64,000 nucleotides of DNA from Chondrus crispus (Eukaryota > Rhodophyta > Florideophyceae > Gigartinales > Gigartinaceae), in NCBI RefSeq assembly GCF_000350225.1, contig NW_005179035.1:124001-188000 (forward strand), given 5' to 3'. Each line of letters opens with the position of its first letter. Within the stretch, counting starts at the first letter, position 1. Position numbers and translations under genes: made by a program. Below the pieces are notes generated by a model. That model was given only the letters and a program-made list of their open reading frames with translations, had not been told where the DNA came from and did not search any database. This document shows, piece after piece, positions 29,931-40,708 of this stretch.

Positions 29931-31708
29931 TGACAAGGGCAACGGCGCCTTCTTCGTCTTTTCTAAAACTACCTGAGGCAGACACCGGACAATGTTGCCT
30001 TCAGTCATTCTCCTCGGAACTGAACAAGAACACAAACCACAGTTTCGCAGTTCGACATGGCGAAATCGCGCGGAACGAGACTACGAGAGTAGCGCTAAAC
30101 TCCCTAGCAGAAAAATGAATAATTTGGGAGTGCAGCTACAGTGCAATGTGATATTTTTAGCGTATTTGAGTCAGAGTGCTCTACCCTCATCCCAAGAGCA
30201 CACTCCCCCGTGTTCACACATCATCGGCTCCCTGGATACCATTGCCCCCGCCGTGCCCCCGCTCGACCACGGGCCCGATTCCGCTGCCCTCGGCCTCCCG
30301 CTCGCCCTGTTCGGACACGGCGATCGCGTCATTCTCCAGCCGTACGCCCCACTGCCGCTCGTGGCAGAGCTCATTCCGAATCAATCTAGGAGGGCCTGCC
30401 GTATAGGCACCTCGCATAACGTGGGATTGCAACTCTCGTCAACCGCCGCCTCGGCCGCGAAGAAGGCCGCCGCCGCGAAGACGGAGTCTCCGCTCGTGCA
30501 GACTGCCCACGCATTTTTGCAAAAGTCTAGCTCCACGCCGACGCGGCCTTGGGGGAAGCTCACGCCCAAGTATCAGACGCCGAATCGCGGCTCGAAGAGC
30601 TCTTCTGTCCCAGTGTCGTCGACGCCATCGCCGGGGAATGGAGACACTTGTCGTTTGTCTACGCCCGGGAAACCGTCCCCGGTTCCAAGCGCCCAGACGG
30701 CCTCCGCGGAACGGCGGAGTGCCTATTGTGGACGCACTGGTCAATTTGACGACGGGCAAGGTGTCGGTGTCAGGGAGTATCGAGCCGCTGTGTCGCATTA
30801 CGTGCTTCGAGCGGCGATTCATGCGCGACTTGACTTTTTCGGCGGGCACGTCGTCCGCGCCTGTCTCGTCGTCGGGGGCGTATGTCGAGCTGGATGACTA
30901 CATTCGTCGACGGTTGCGTGAGTACCTGAATTTGCTTTTTGCGATCGGTGGCGTCGGTTGAGGGGGTGCTCGGGGGACCGTTAGGCGGCGAAACTTGGAG
31001 CTTTGAAATGGTCGACGAGATGAATGTCTCACAGTTTGAGCCGTACAATAGGCAGTTTGTCAAGACGTGGATGAAGACGAGTAATGCGGCGCAATGGCCT
31101 CGGCGTTGCTCGTTGCAGGGGATGACGTTCCAGCCCCCGACAAAGCCAGAGCTGGATGAGTCGCCTGCGGATGAATCCATACTACAGGTCGACCGGGTTG
31201 CAGCGAGTCTGTCCGGATTGCGTCCGAACGTGGCCCATCTCGGGTGACTGTCGAGTTTAGTCTCTTTTCGGGCCGCGGCGGGACTGTCGGGTTTCTTCAA
31301 AAGAATCGAACAAGAAGTTGTCAAGATGGATACTGCGGTCGGGGTGGCGAGCAACCCCTCAACACCTAGAGCTTCAGCGTCACCGGCACCGACAGGGAAT
31401 CTGGACAGGGAAGAGGACGGTCTAAAGACCGAATCAGCTCCGGGATGAGAGGCTTTAACTGGTTTCATCGAGCTCAGGAGTTTTTACATATCGATTAACT
31501 AATAACGTTTGGTATATATCTATTCACCAAGTCAATTCCTTGACAGTGAAAGTCGACTATTGTTAGAGGAAGGCCGCCGGGGAGACGATTGGGTGTTTGA
31601 CGACAGAAAGCATAATAACGAAGGGCTCACTTGATAGGTTTGCCGGCTTTATTGTACAATTGTACAACGAAGCAAGTCACGTGCGAAGTTCAGGTTTGGT
31701 TGCGTGTC
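29931..31708. other. Unidentified captured sequence in the 16-kb element
   Basis: From about 30180 the plus strand codes, across frame shifts, for Ala/Ser/Pro-rich and globular-looking peptides (for example GLPLALFGHGDRVILQPYAP, AAKKAAAAKTESPLVQTAHAFLQ, CRITCFERRFMRDLTFSAG, QFEPYNRQFVKTWMKTSNAA). GC content is host-like. I cannot assign a family, and no frame is intact. From about 31480 to 31708 nothing was seen. Confidence 0.35.
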
Positions 31709-32160
31709 TCACAGACGCAAGGACTGAAGCCTATCCTCAACGGTGAGTGCGATCCATTCCGAGGACGAAGGTGCCCATTGCAAGTTGCTAATGGAGGCAA
31801 CGGCGCATTGCGACAGGGCGGGATCATCGACGCGCTTTGAGAGGCTGGAGATGTTCCAGATGAGTGCCAGGCAGCCGTCCCCCCCCGGACGCGAGGCTGA
31901 CGGCCGAGCGCGGAGCCCAGGTGATGGCGTTGACGCAGTTCTTCGAGGTTTCCGAGTGGTGGTCGATGACGGTGACGGGCAAGGATGGCTGGCGGATGTC
32001 CAGGATGATGAACTCGGGCGAGTCCATGGCGACGGTGGGGAGGCAGTTGGGGTTGCGTCTGTGAAAGCGCGGGCGCAGCAGGGACGTCATGTCGGGCGAC
32101 TCGTCGATGATGCATAATCTTCGAGCCAAGGCTCCGGGGGCCCTCGTGATGGCGTGGGCA
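31709..32160 (-). pseudogene. TTG1/DCAF7 (WDR68)-like WD40 C-terminal fragment
   Basis: Minus frame: DESPDMTSLLRPRFHRRNPN, CLPTVAMDSPEFIILDIRQP, NCVNAITWAPRSAVSLASGG. After a slip in the G run near 31880 it reads DGCLALIWNISSLSKRVDDP and SNLQWAPSSSEWIALTVEDR, ending LQSLRL at TGA. This follows the last blades of TTG1/AN11/DCAF7 (ATIAMDSNxVVILDIR, VNAIAWAPHS, GDDxQALIW, NNxQWSxxxPDWIxI, LRV). Upstream minus-strand sequence (32160-32640) is GC-rich and coding-like but not recognised. A captured 3' end of a host gene with one frameshift. Confidence 0.75.
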
Positions 32161-33145
32161 AGGGCGACATTGTCGTTGTGTCGTCGGCCGGGGAACGGAC
32201 GACGACCGGGGCGCTGCGTAGCAGCCTGCGGCGCTCGTGCGCGACCAAACGGTCCATGGGGTTGGTGGACTTGCGCAGATGGCGCGGCGTCAGCCTGGAG
32301 GCGACGAGGCACTTCGAGATGGACGCCTGCACAGAGGCCGGGAGCGCGACGGCTTCGAGCGGCACGGGCGAGCCGAGGACACGCCGTTGCGACTGCAGGC
32401 TGGAAAGGGAGGCCAATTTTGGACGGAGCGGGGGTGGGCGCGGTGTAGACGGTCGGGTCGCCAGCGGCCGTAGCGCTTGCGCAGCTGTATAGATACGGCA
32501 GCGGCCGCCGACGCGCCGGCGGCCGATGGCAAGCGCGCGGGCGACGCTAAACGGACGGGCGTCGGTGAGGTGGGCGGGCTACCCGGGCGGGAGCTGCAGC
32601 AGGCGTGGTCGAAGCGATGCGGGTGGGCGCAGTGACAAGCCCCCAGGGAGTCTCCGGAAATTAATTTTTGTGTCAAAGTCATATTTTTCTTTTTGTACAC
32701 TCGCTCTGCAGGCGGTCTGTGTCCAGCGCGCGGCACACCAGCGCGCGGCGCAGCGCAGCGGGATTTGATTTTTTATGTAATAAGGATATTTATTTCCATG
32801 GATCAGTATTATGACTCGGGCATACGTGCCACGCCGCGTGAGCGTGTGGCAAGTGAACAGCCTGCGCTCTGACCAAAAACGTATCGCTCGCCATCCTCTC
32901 TTGCACCTTCCCCAGTCGTTCTTCTCTTCCTTCTCCCGCCTTCACCCCTAGGGGCGGATTCGGGTGGTGATATTTACGCTTCCTATCCGCATCATTACTG
33001 CACACGCCCACATCTTATCCATTTTCAAGTCCTGCAGTGGTCCCCGCCGCAATGGAAGCTGCAGACTGCAGAGTTGTCCTGCGAGACGCCGTCGCTGCCT
33101 CGACCTTCTTCCTCTCTCCTCTCCCCCGAACCCCTCGATACGAAA

Positions 33146-33485
33146 ATGGCTGATGAAAGTGAGAGCAAGACGGAGACACCCTTTGAAACACCTGCTCAAA
33201 GAAGGCGGCGTGTTCGGAACGCCGCGTTGAAGAAGGCCTCGGAAATCGTTAAAAACGAGAGGAGACCAGTGGGACCCGAAAAGCGACGATTCTGCAAAGA
33301 CAAAAAGTGCGTAATGCACGCTCTTTGCTGCTAATCTGCCCTTTACCATGGTGGAGAAGTCATTTCAGGATGCATTCGAGGCATATGGCCCTGTGGCAAC
33401 TGTTATGCCATTAGATCGAGAGGGAGTTTTGAGAGACTACGCATTTGTTGAGTTTGAACGAGTACGCGATATGAAGATTGCATAG
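33146..33485 (+). pseudogene. RRM-domain protein fragment, right copy
   Basis: Same as 19806-19466 in the other arm: MADESESKTETPFETPAQRR, then in another frame CTLFAANLPF and RDYAFVEFE to TAG 33483-33485. Here RNP2 and RNP1 are closer to consensus than in the left copy, but a TAA (TAT to TAA) precedes CTLF and one A is missing from the AAAAAA run. Confidence 0.7.
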
Positions 33486-33714
33486 TGAGAAGCGAACCGG
33501 ATGAGGTCAGGAGGCCATCGCATTCTGGTAGATGTGGAAAGGGGTCGAACTGTTAACGGTTGGCTGCCAAACAGGCTAGACGATCCGAACAATGTGTGCA
33601 CGAGCAAACGACAGATTGAGAGGAGGGAGGCAAGGCCGAGACTAAAACATTAAGCGACAGGTTCTGAGAAGATGCGATGTCTTCTTCCTATACAAATATT
33701 TTATGCCCCATCAA

Positions 33715-34145
33715 GGCGAATTTACATCTACTTGTGTGAGCCTTTCCAACTAGTCACGCACTTCATCAACATGCTGTACGTAATAATTGGCTGAAGTGCT
33801 CTTCTGTTCAACTGTACATGTGTGAACACTAATATTCTTCCCGTCAGCATTGCAATATATTTATTTAAACATGTCTTCATCGGTTCGGTCGTCACCAATA
33901 GAACAAACCGAGTCCGGCGCCTCACCCTCGACATCGAAGCGTCTCAACACTTCAGCCACTGCTGCTCCTTTGTGCACCCCTCGCGGTCGAACGTAAAGGA
34001 GTTTTTGCCCCATCAAGACCTCCATCGGACTGCCGTGTAGCACCTCCTCGAGCGCTTGCCGAGCATCATGTTCTCGACTGACTGCGAGATTGCATATAGC
34101 TGGCATCTCTGAAATGCCAGCTATATGGAATCTCTTTCTGCGACA
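33715..34145 (-). pseudogene. Trehalose-6-phosphate synthase C-terminal fragment, right copy
   Basis: Mirror of the left copy, with the same RPRGVHKG and GDDRTDEDMF motifs and the same in-frame TAA after DMFK. Homology stops at the end of the inverted arm (34145). Sharing the same disabling changes shows that the fragment was already broken before the arm was duplicated. Confidence 0.85.
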
Positions 34146-34405
34146 TTGCCTCCGCACTTCATGGGTCAAGATTGTCGAATCTGTAGTTCATCGACATAAA
34201 GGTAGAGGAGATTGATCTACATCATGACTCCAAGGAACTATTCACTCTTTGAAACCGTGAATTTCACAGTTTCACAAAAATTACACACTTTGCTGCAGTG
34301 TGCAAAGAATAAATATACTTTCCAGAATTGGCGACCTGTGTCTAAAGGCCATAAATAGGCTTAAATTCGCCTTAGGCAATATTCAAACGCAGTTCTTTTT
34401 AAGAA

Positions 34406-34436
34406 GGAAAAATCTTTTTAATAACCAATCACTGTT
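34406..34436 (-). repeat. Right terminal inverted repeat of 16-kb element
   Basis: On the minus strand reads AACAGTGATTGGTTATTAAA and onward, the partner of the left end. Followed directly by the CCCGA duplicate. Confidence 0.55.
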
Positions 34437-37400
34437 CCCGACGGAACGACCTCACCGATAAGGTCGCGCCTAAGATAGTCGATGGCCTCGTGTGCCTCAT
34501 GACGTCAAAAATATAAAACGTCTTGGGCTCCGTGACCACCGGAGGCAATGTGTTCAAGCCCCACACGATCGCCGTCCATACGTGTTCAGGGTACAACTTG
34601 GTGAGGAAGGCCGACTTTCCTCTCGACTGGACCCGTTACGTGATACGGGACGCGCCATTACCCCGACTGGCTGGCGCGAACAGTAACCGGCTCCGACTTA
34701 CGGCTGTCGTCCATCTCGCTGTCAGGTTACGGAACACGACGTTCCGCATACCTTTCGTAGTGGCCGAACAGCTCGCTGTTCCCGTCCTACTTGGGACCGC
34801 GTTCATCGATGCCCACGTACGCAGCATAGACATCGAGGGCCAGAAGCTCGAACTTCGCCACGGTGGCTCCGTAGCCATCGTCGACGGGAAGGGGGAACCG
34901 GCTCCCCCTACCAGGCGACGCGGACGCCAGACGAGCCGGGCGGATGTACGCGAGGAGGTCCCGCAGGCGATCCGAATCGCCCGCTGGGTTACCATCCCCG
35001 CGATGCCACAAGCCCGAGTGCGTGTGACAACCGCGGGGAGGGGCCTCGTGTTCCTGGAGCCAAAGCCCTCACTCCAACACCGACATGGAGTGAGGTTGAC
35101 GAATGGCGTCGCGGAGGTTCTGCCGAATCAGACCTTCGACGCCATCGTCGCGAACTTCTCGCGACGGGAGAGGCGGCTTCCGAAGCACACCGTCGTGGGA
35201 TACGCAAAGCGCAACCCCTTCGCGATCCTCACGCCCGAACGGAGGGTCGCCGAGGGGATCGCGCACGCGCTACACCTGACCGACTTGACCGATCAAGTCG
35301 GAGGGGTAGGAGTTGGCCGATCCAACTCCGACGACCAGACCACCGCTGGTGACGGAGAGGTTGACACGGACGAACGGTCACCTTTATACCACCCGACGGC
35401 GGGGGGTACTGTACCCCCACAGAATAAGGATCCCGAAAATCCACCGATGGATTTGGAAAAAGAGGTTGACTTGTCATACATCGAGGATGACAAGCTCCGT
35501 GGCCACGTACTCGAGATGCTCCGTAAGCACTCGAGTCTGTGGAGCGGTGCGTTCGGAACTATCGGAGCAACGGAGCACCGCATTGCCCTCGAACCGGGTA
35601 CGAAGACGATACGCTCGATGCCCTACCGTAAGGGGCCCGCGATGCGCGAAATGGTCGCGAAGGAGGTCAACAAGATGTTGAACGCAGGGGTTATCGAACC
35701 CGCGAGCACCGAGTGGGCGTCACCGGTGGTGCTCGTACCGAAGAAAGACGGCTCTCTTCGGTCCTGCGTAGACTATCGGCGTCTCAACGCGAAGACTGCA
35801 CCGCCTTCGTATCCGCTGCCGCGTATGGACGACTGTATCGACTCGTTAGGAGATGCAGCCGTCTTTACGACGTTAGACTGCAATTCCGGTTATTGGCAGA
35901 TCCCGGTCGCTCCGGAGGACCGGGATAAGACAACCTTTACGACGCACATGGGCACGTTTCGCCACCTGCGAATGCCGTTCGGACTAAAAGGGGCACCGGC
36001 CACCATCCAACGCGCATTAGAAATTATTCTCTCACGCGTTCGCTGGCAAATATGCCTCGTCTATCTCGATGACGTTATAATGTTCTCGCGTACGCACGCG
36101 AAACACGCGAAGCATCTCGACACTGTCTTGAGCTTGCTTGGGAGTGCCGGAATCTCCCTCAACCTCAAGAAGTGTAGCTTCTTTCAGCCGAAGGTACACT
36201 ACCTGGGGCACGTCATTTTCCCAGGTAAGTTAAGCGTGGCGGACACGGCGGCCGATGCCTTCAAGACGTTCACGTTCCCGAGGACACTTACGCAAGTGCG
36301 CTCGTTCCTCGGGGCGTGCAACGTATACCGCCGATTCGTTAAGGGGTTCGCGAAGATAGCGCGTCCTCTGACCGACATGACGCGCAAGGATGCAGATCCT
36401 GACTTCTACAGCCCCACGGAGGCCCAACTGAACGCGTTCGAGAACCTCAAGAGGTGTATGATCGCTCCGCCGATCCTCGCGCTACCGCGGTACGGCCGTC
36501 CGTACATGATCGATACGGACGCGAGTGCCTACCAGCTCGGCTGCACGTTGCTCCAGGAGCACGACCAGACAAACGATTGGCGCCCCGTGGGCTATTGGTC
36601 CTACTCGCTGAACGACAGCGAGCGCAACTACAGCGCCACAGAACGCGAGTGCTTCGCCGTAGTGTGGGCCGTCCGCACACTACGGCCGTACGTAGAAGGA
36701 ACGAAGTTCACCGTCCGAACGGATCACGACGCCTTGAGGTGGCTCATGTTCCTCACAGAGAGTTCCGGAAGACTCACCCGGTGGCGGCTACGTCTGGCTG
36801 AATACGACTTCACCATTCAGTACCGCCCCGGGCGCGTCCATCAGGGGCCCCATGCCCTGTCACGCCTCGTGTCGCCGAGAGTCGCCGATGACCCTCGCCC
36901 CACCGTCGAGGTGGATGACGACATTCCCACCTTCGACGGGGGTACGACCGTTCGAGACGTATCGAACGAGCTCGCGGACCACGTTTGTACCGCGAGCTGC
37001 GACCATCAGGCCGTCCATGTCTTCGTGACGACACGGAACCAAGCCGGGTCAAGGACGAGGTCGCACGTACGAACGCGCGACGAACTGCGAGGCGACGACG
37101 AAGCCCCCGCTCTCCAGGGACCCTCTTCGTTTTGGAAGGAGAACGAAGAGTTCGAAGCCGCCGACATCGAGCGCGCCAAAGACTCTGAGGCTGGCGCGCC
37201 CGACACCCCGGTCGCCCCACCGCAGGACGACCTCCCGGCCTCTCTTACGATAGAGGAGATAGCCGAGGAGCAACGCGTGGATGACTTCTGCCAAACCGTT
37301 TTGGCACGACAGTCAGAGTCCCGGGACTCCGCGTTCTTCGAGAACCACCAAGGGGTGCTCAAACGGAGACACCCCTTCGACCCTGATATCGTTCAAGTGG

Positions 37401-38733
37401 TGGTACCTCGGACACTCCGCGCTAGGCCCCTCCGCCTGTGCCACAACCCGGCCATCGCGGGACACCCGGGCCAGAATGGTATGTACTATGCACTCCGACG
37501 CGAGTACTACTGGCCTCATCTCGCTGCACATGTCGCTGCCACGGTGCGAGGGTGTCGGACCTGCGCGATGAACCGGATCAAGTTGCGGAAACACCTCAAC
37601 CGTTTGAGGTTGTTCCCCGCCAAGCGGCCACTCGAGAGCCTCGCGATTGACATCTTGGGTCCGCTCCCCAAGACGAAGGCAGGGAAACGTTTCCTCCTCG
37701 TTATCACAGACCGTTTCACTAAGCTAACACAAGTTGTCGTGCTTCGAACAGTGACCGCGTACACTGTCGGGACAGCATTCTGTGACGCATGGGTCTTCAA
37801 ATACGGCGTTCCGCGTTCGCTGTTGTGGGACAACGGTCCTCAATTTAACGAGAAGTTCTTCCACAGCGTGTGTCGCGTACTGGGGATAACTAACTTGTAT
37901 ACGTCCGCGTATCATCCCCAGACGAATGGGCATGTTGAACGTTACAACCGGACTATCGCGTCGATGCTTCGGAACTACGTTAATGAGCATCAGGATGATT
38001 GGGACGTGTACGTGGGACCGCTTACGTACGCGTACAATTCCCACGTACACCGAACCACGCCTACGACACCCTTTGAGCTCGTGCTCAGCAGACCCCCGCC
38101 GGAGTTCTCTCTTCGAAGAGCCGACGGGGACGCGACCCCTCCGGACAGGGGAACTCAACGCGCAGAGTTCCTCAAGACTTTGAACGAGACGATCCAAAAA
38201 GCTTACGAAAGCTTGCATCGTACGCAAGCCCGCTACAAACGCGACCTCGATAAACGCGTACGAAGAATTAACACGCGACTCAAGCCGGGGGACTACGTGT
38301 ACCCCAACCCACCGATGGGCCGAAGACGTCGAACAAGCTCGCGTCACCTGCCGTTGGACCATACCGCGTACTGGCCAACGACAAACGAACCATCACGATC
38401 GACCGTGATGGGGTGACGGAGTGCGTCTCGGCAGACCGCTGCGTGTACGCGCCCCCTTCGACGGATGAGCCACGAGCAAGTGCAACAACCCCAGTTGACA
38501 TTGCCGACAAGGTCACCGAGGGCACGCAGTACGCGGTCGAGCGTCTGCTCAAGCATCGCGTGGTAGAGGACGGAACTACGGAGTTCCTCATCAAGTCGGC
38601 TGACCACGATCAACCCACTTGGACTGCACGAACACATGTCCCCGAGGAACTAGTGTTGCGATACGCGCAGCGACTGAGAAGGCGTACAGGAAGAGACCTC
38701 TCCTCCGAAGTGAACGCGGTCGTTCACTCTTGA
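34437..38733 (+). pseudogene. Ty3/gypsy Pol, copy B (nonsense and frameshift)
   Basis: Same domains as copy A and very similar in sequence. The protease motif reads HTCSG because the catalytic Asp is changed (CAT 34577-34579). YLDD of reverse transcriptase is at 36062-36073, then RNase H, the integrase zinc site and the integrase core (SDN of copy A is WDN here, Asp kept). Lesions: TAA at 34514-34516 and a 1-nt loss near 38300 that ends the main frame at 38416. The C-terminal chromodomain (EGTQYAVERLLKHRVVEDGT, TEFLIKSADHDQPTWTARTH) continues in another frame to TGA 38731-38733. The first three residues of the main open frame lie downstream of the nonsense codon, so its TTG at 34523 is not a true start. 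Confidence 0.9.
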
Positions 38734-38743
38734 GAAGGGGGCC
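38710..38743 (+). repeat. 34-bp hairpin/polypurine motif, copy 1 of element B
   Basis: GTGAACG-CGGT-CGTTCAC then CTTGAGAAGGGGGCC. As in element A it overlaps the last pol codons (VNAVVHS, stop). Confidence 0.8.
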
Positions 38744-40708
38744 CCCAACCGCTTCGTCACCACGTAATTAACACGCCGCGGTAAGGAACAGATGACGCGT
38801 ACGAACGGACAAATGTACCCAACCGGGCTGGTAAACGAAGGCGCGAGACGCCAAAACGTATTGGCCGTCAAGCTCATCGGATACGACAGGCGTCGTCGAG
38901 AAGACGCGAGAAACGGAGACAGTACGGACTGTACAACAAAAAGGCAGCCCTGTATCAACGGGAGGATACGACCTCCCAAGAAACGCGAACGCGTCACGGG
39001 AACACCCGCCGATAGGGTGCTCGAATCTGAAAGCAAGAACGACGCCAAGACGTATGGGCAGTGCAAGCTTACTACGCGACACACCAATACCAAGCGGAAC
39101 GAACCGCTGGCAACGCAATGTGTCGCGTAGTCACCAACGAGAGGCAGGAGGGCGACGCCGCCCCCTAGGCAAGAAGTGACGCGAACGGTCGCGACGAGCT
39201 CCACTCGTAGGGAGACTCACGATCCCGCGACCGCGCACGACCGAAGAGGTACCGATGGGAAAAGGGGGGGCCTACAAGAACTAAAAAGCCGCGCACGCCG
39301 CCCGAACCCCAAGTCAATCCGTTACCACGTACCCAAAATAATTTGGGGAACGGACCAAAAATAGGTGAAAAATACGGTCCGAATGACACTGTATGCCAAG
39401 CCACCGCCGCCGAAGGCCAGGCAGCAAACCGCCGCCGCCTCCGGAAATAATCAAAAAAGGGAGGGCGTACAGTAGGGTAAGATGCACGTGCGCGCGTGCG
39501 CACGTGCGCATACGACCGACAGGACAAGTGTCGTCAGGGGCGACACGCAATTTCACAGCGGAGATCAGCGTGCGGAACGCACTGCCCTTCGGTGGGGTAA
39601 GAACAACACCGCACGGAGAACGGATAGGAGTGGAGTCCCCGACCTTTCCCCCATGCGTACATGCCGGTGCGGTCGCGTTCGGGCTGCCCGAGGCGGGCTA
39701 CAACGCAGATTCAACGGCTCGACGCACCACCGTGCACGCGTCAAGAAGGACTCAAGCAAGGCCATCGGCGGGCGACCGTCTTCGGGCCACGAAAGGTGGC
39801 TCCGACGCGTGCGGCTCGCGCTGTCCGCGCCTTCTTCTGAGGGTGCCCCCCTCTAGAGGGGCACGACTCCCCCCTCTTTCTTTCAGTACGCAGCGTCGCC
39901 GGCGCACCCTCCCGCACGGCGCGGGCACGCGTCAAAAGGGCATGGGCCAGACCATCGTCGCGAGCCCCACCACCCCTTCGCCGTGCGACTGGGAGACGCG
40001 TACGCGCACGCATACACCCATTCCCCTCGAAGCCTCGAAAGGCGAGGTACGCGTGAATGGGGAGGCTAAGTCGCCCGCGAAAGATGACCCAGCGCGGTCG
40101 GCGACACCGAACGCGGAGAGGAGGAGCCCAGGAAAGAGGTTCGAGACACGCGTTCAGAGGCAAACCGACGCCCCGCGGCTCCCTTCGGACGGGAGCGGGA
40201 CAGCGCGCGGTTAGGACCGGTGAGAACGCGTGGCATGGCGAATTCTCCGGACGAAGAACCGGGATCCCTCTCCCACCTCATCGGACGGGGTGGGACGAAG
40301 GAAGACGCCGAAGGAGCCACACGGACTCCCCCGCGCCAGAGATGGAAAAGTGAGATCGGGACAGGACATCTCACATCGATGACGGGCCGGGAGAGGAGTT
40401 ATACTAATTTACGAGGACACAGACGCGGAGAAAGGGAGCTTCGAAGCTTAACTCACGCGGTCGACGGCGAACCGATCCCCCGCCCTCCCCCTTCTGGCGG
40501 GGAGGGACAGAAAGCGGTCGTAACCGCGGAGACAGCGCAACGCGGGGAACGACACGGACGTCAGACTCAAACTCCCTGTCCACATCTCCGGAGAATGGGG
40601 ACGGGAAGACGCGTAGCCTAAAGACCAAAGCGGGGAGAGACGGTGCTACTATTTTACGAAGATGGACGGGCCGAGGACGGAACCTCGGAGTCTAATAGGG
40701 CCGCCCGA
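38744..40708. other. Spacer between pol and the antisense gene, copy B
   Basis: About 2 kb. No supported ORF. Patchy similarity to 4415-6208 at the left end, with a GC-rich, repeat-prone right half. Belongs to the retrotransposon. Confidence 0.45.

Larger units (their letters stand above)
32700..34145 (-). repeat. Long inverted repeat, right arm (1.45 kb)
   Basis: Reverse-complement partner of 18806-20268. Differences include a one-base change in the 21-bp hairpin, a nonsense change (TAT to TAA) in the RRM fragment and a few indels, so the duplication is not brand new. Confidence 0.9.
18377..34436. mobile_element. 16.06-kb DNA transposon-like insertion carrying captured genes
   Basis: Ends are (A)ACAG...CTGTT. 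The first 30 and last 30 bases match as inverted repeats at about 22 positions. It is flanked by CCCGA at 18372-18376 and 34437-34441 (4- or 5-bp target duplication, depending on where the terminal A is assigned). Removing the insert and one duplication gives AAG CCC CGA CGG AAC GAC CTC, the same frame and near-same residues as copy A. It contains 1.45-kb subterminal inverted arms, fragments of at least five host genes, a central divergent gene pair (DUF7869-type and ParB-methyltransferase) and a solo Ty3 LTR. The superfamily is not recognised. Confidence 0.75.

Noticed and set aside
30770-31468. 232-codon minus ORF in the 16-kb element
   Set aside because: Opposite a plus-strand region with better coding character; no domain pattern.
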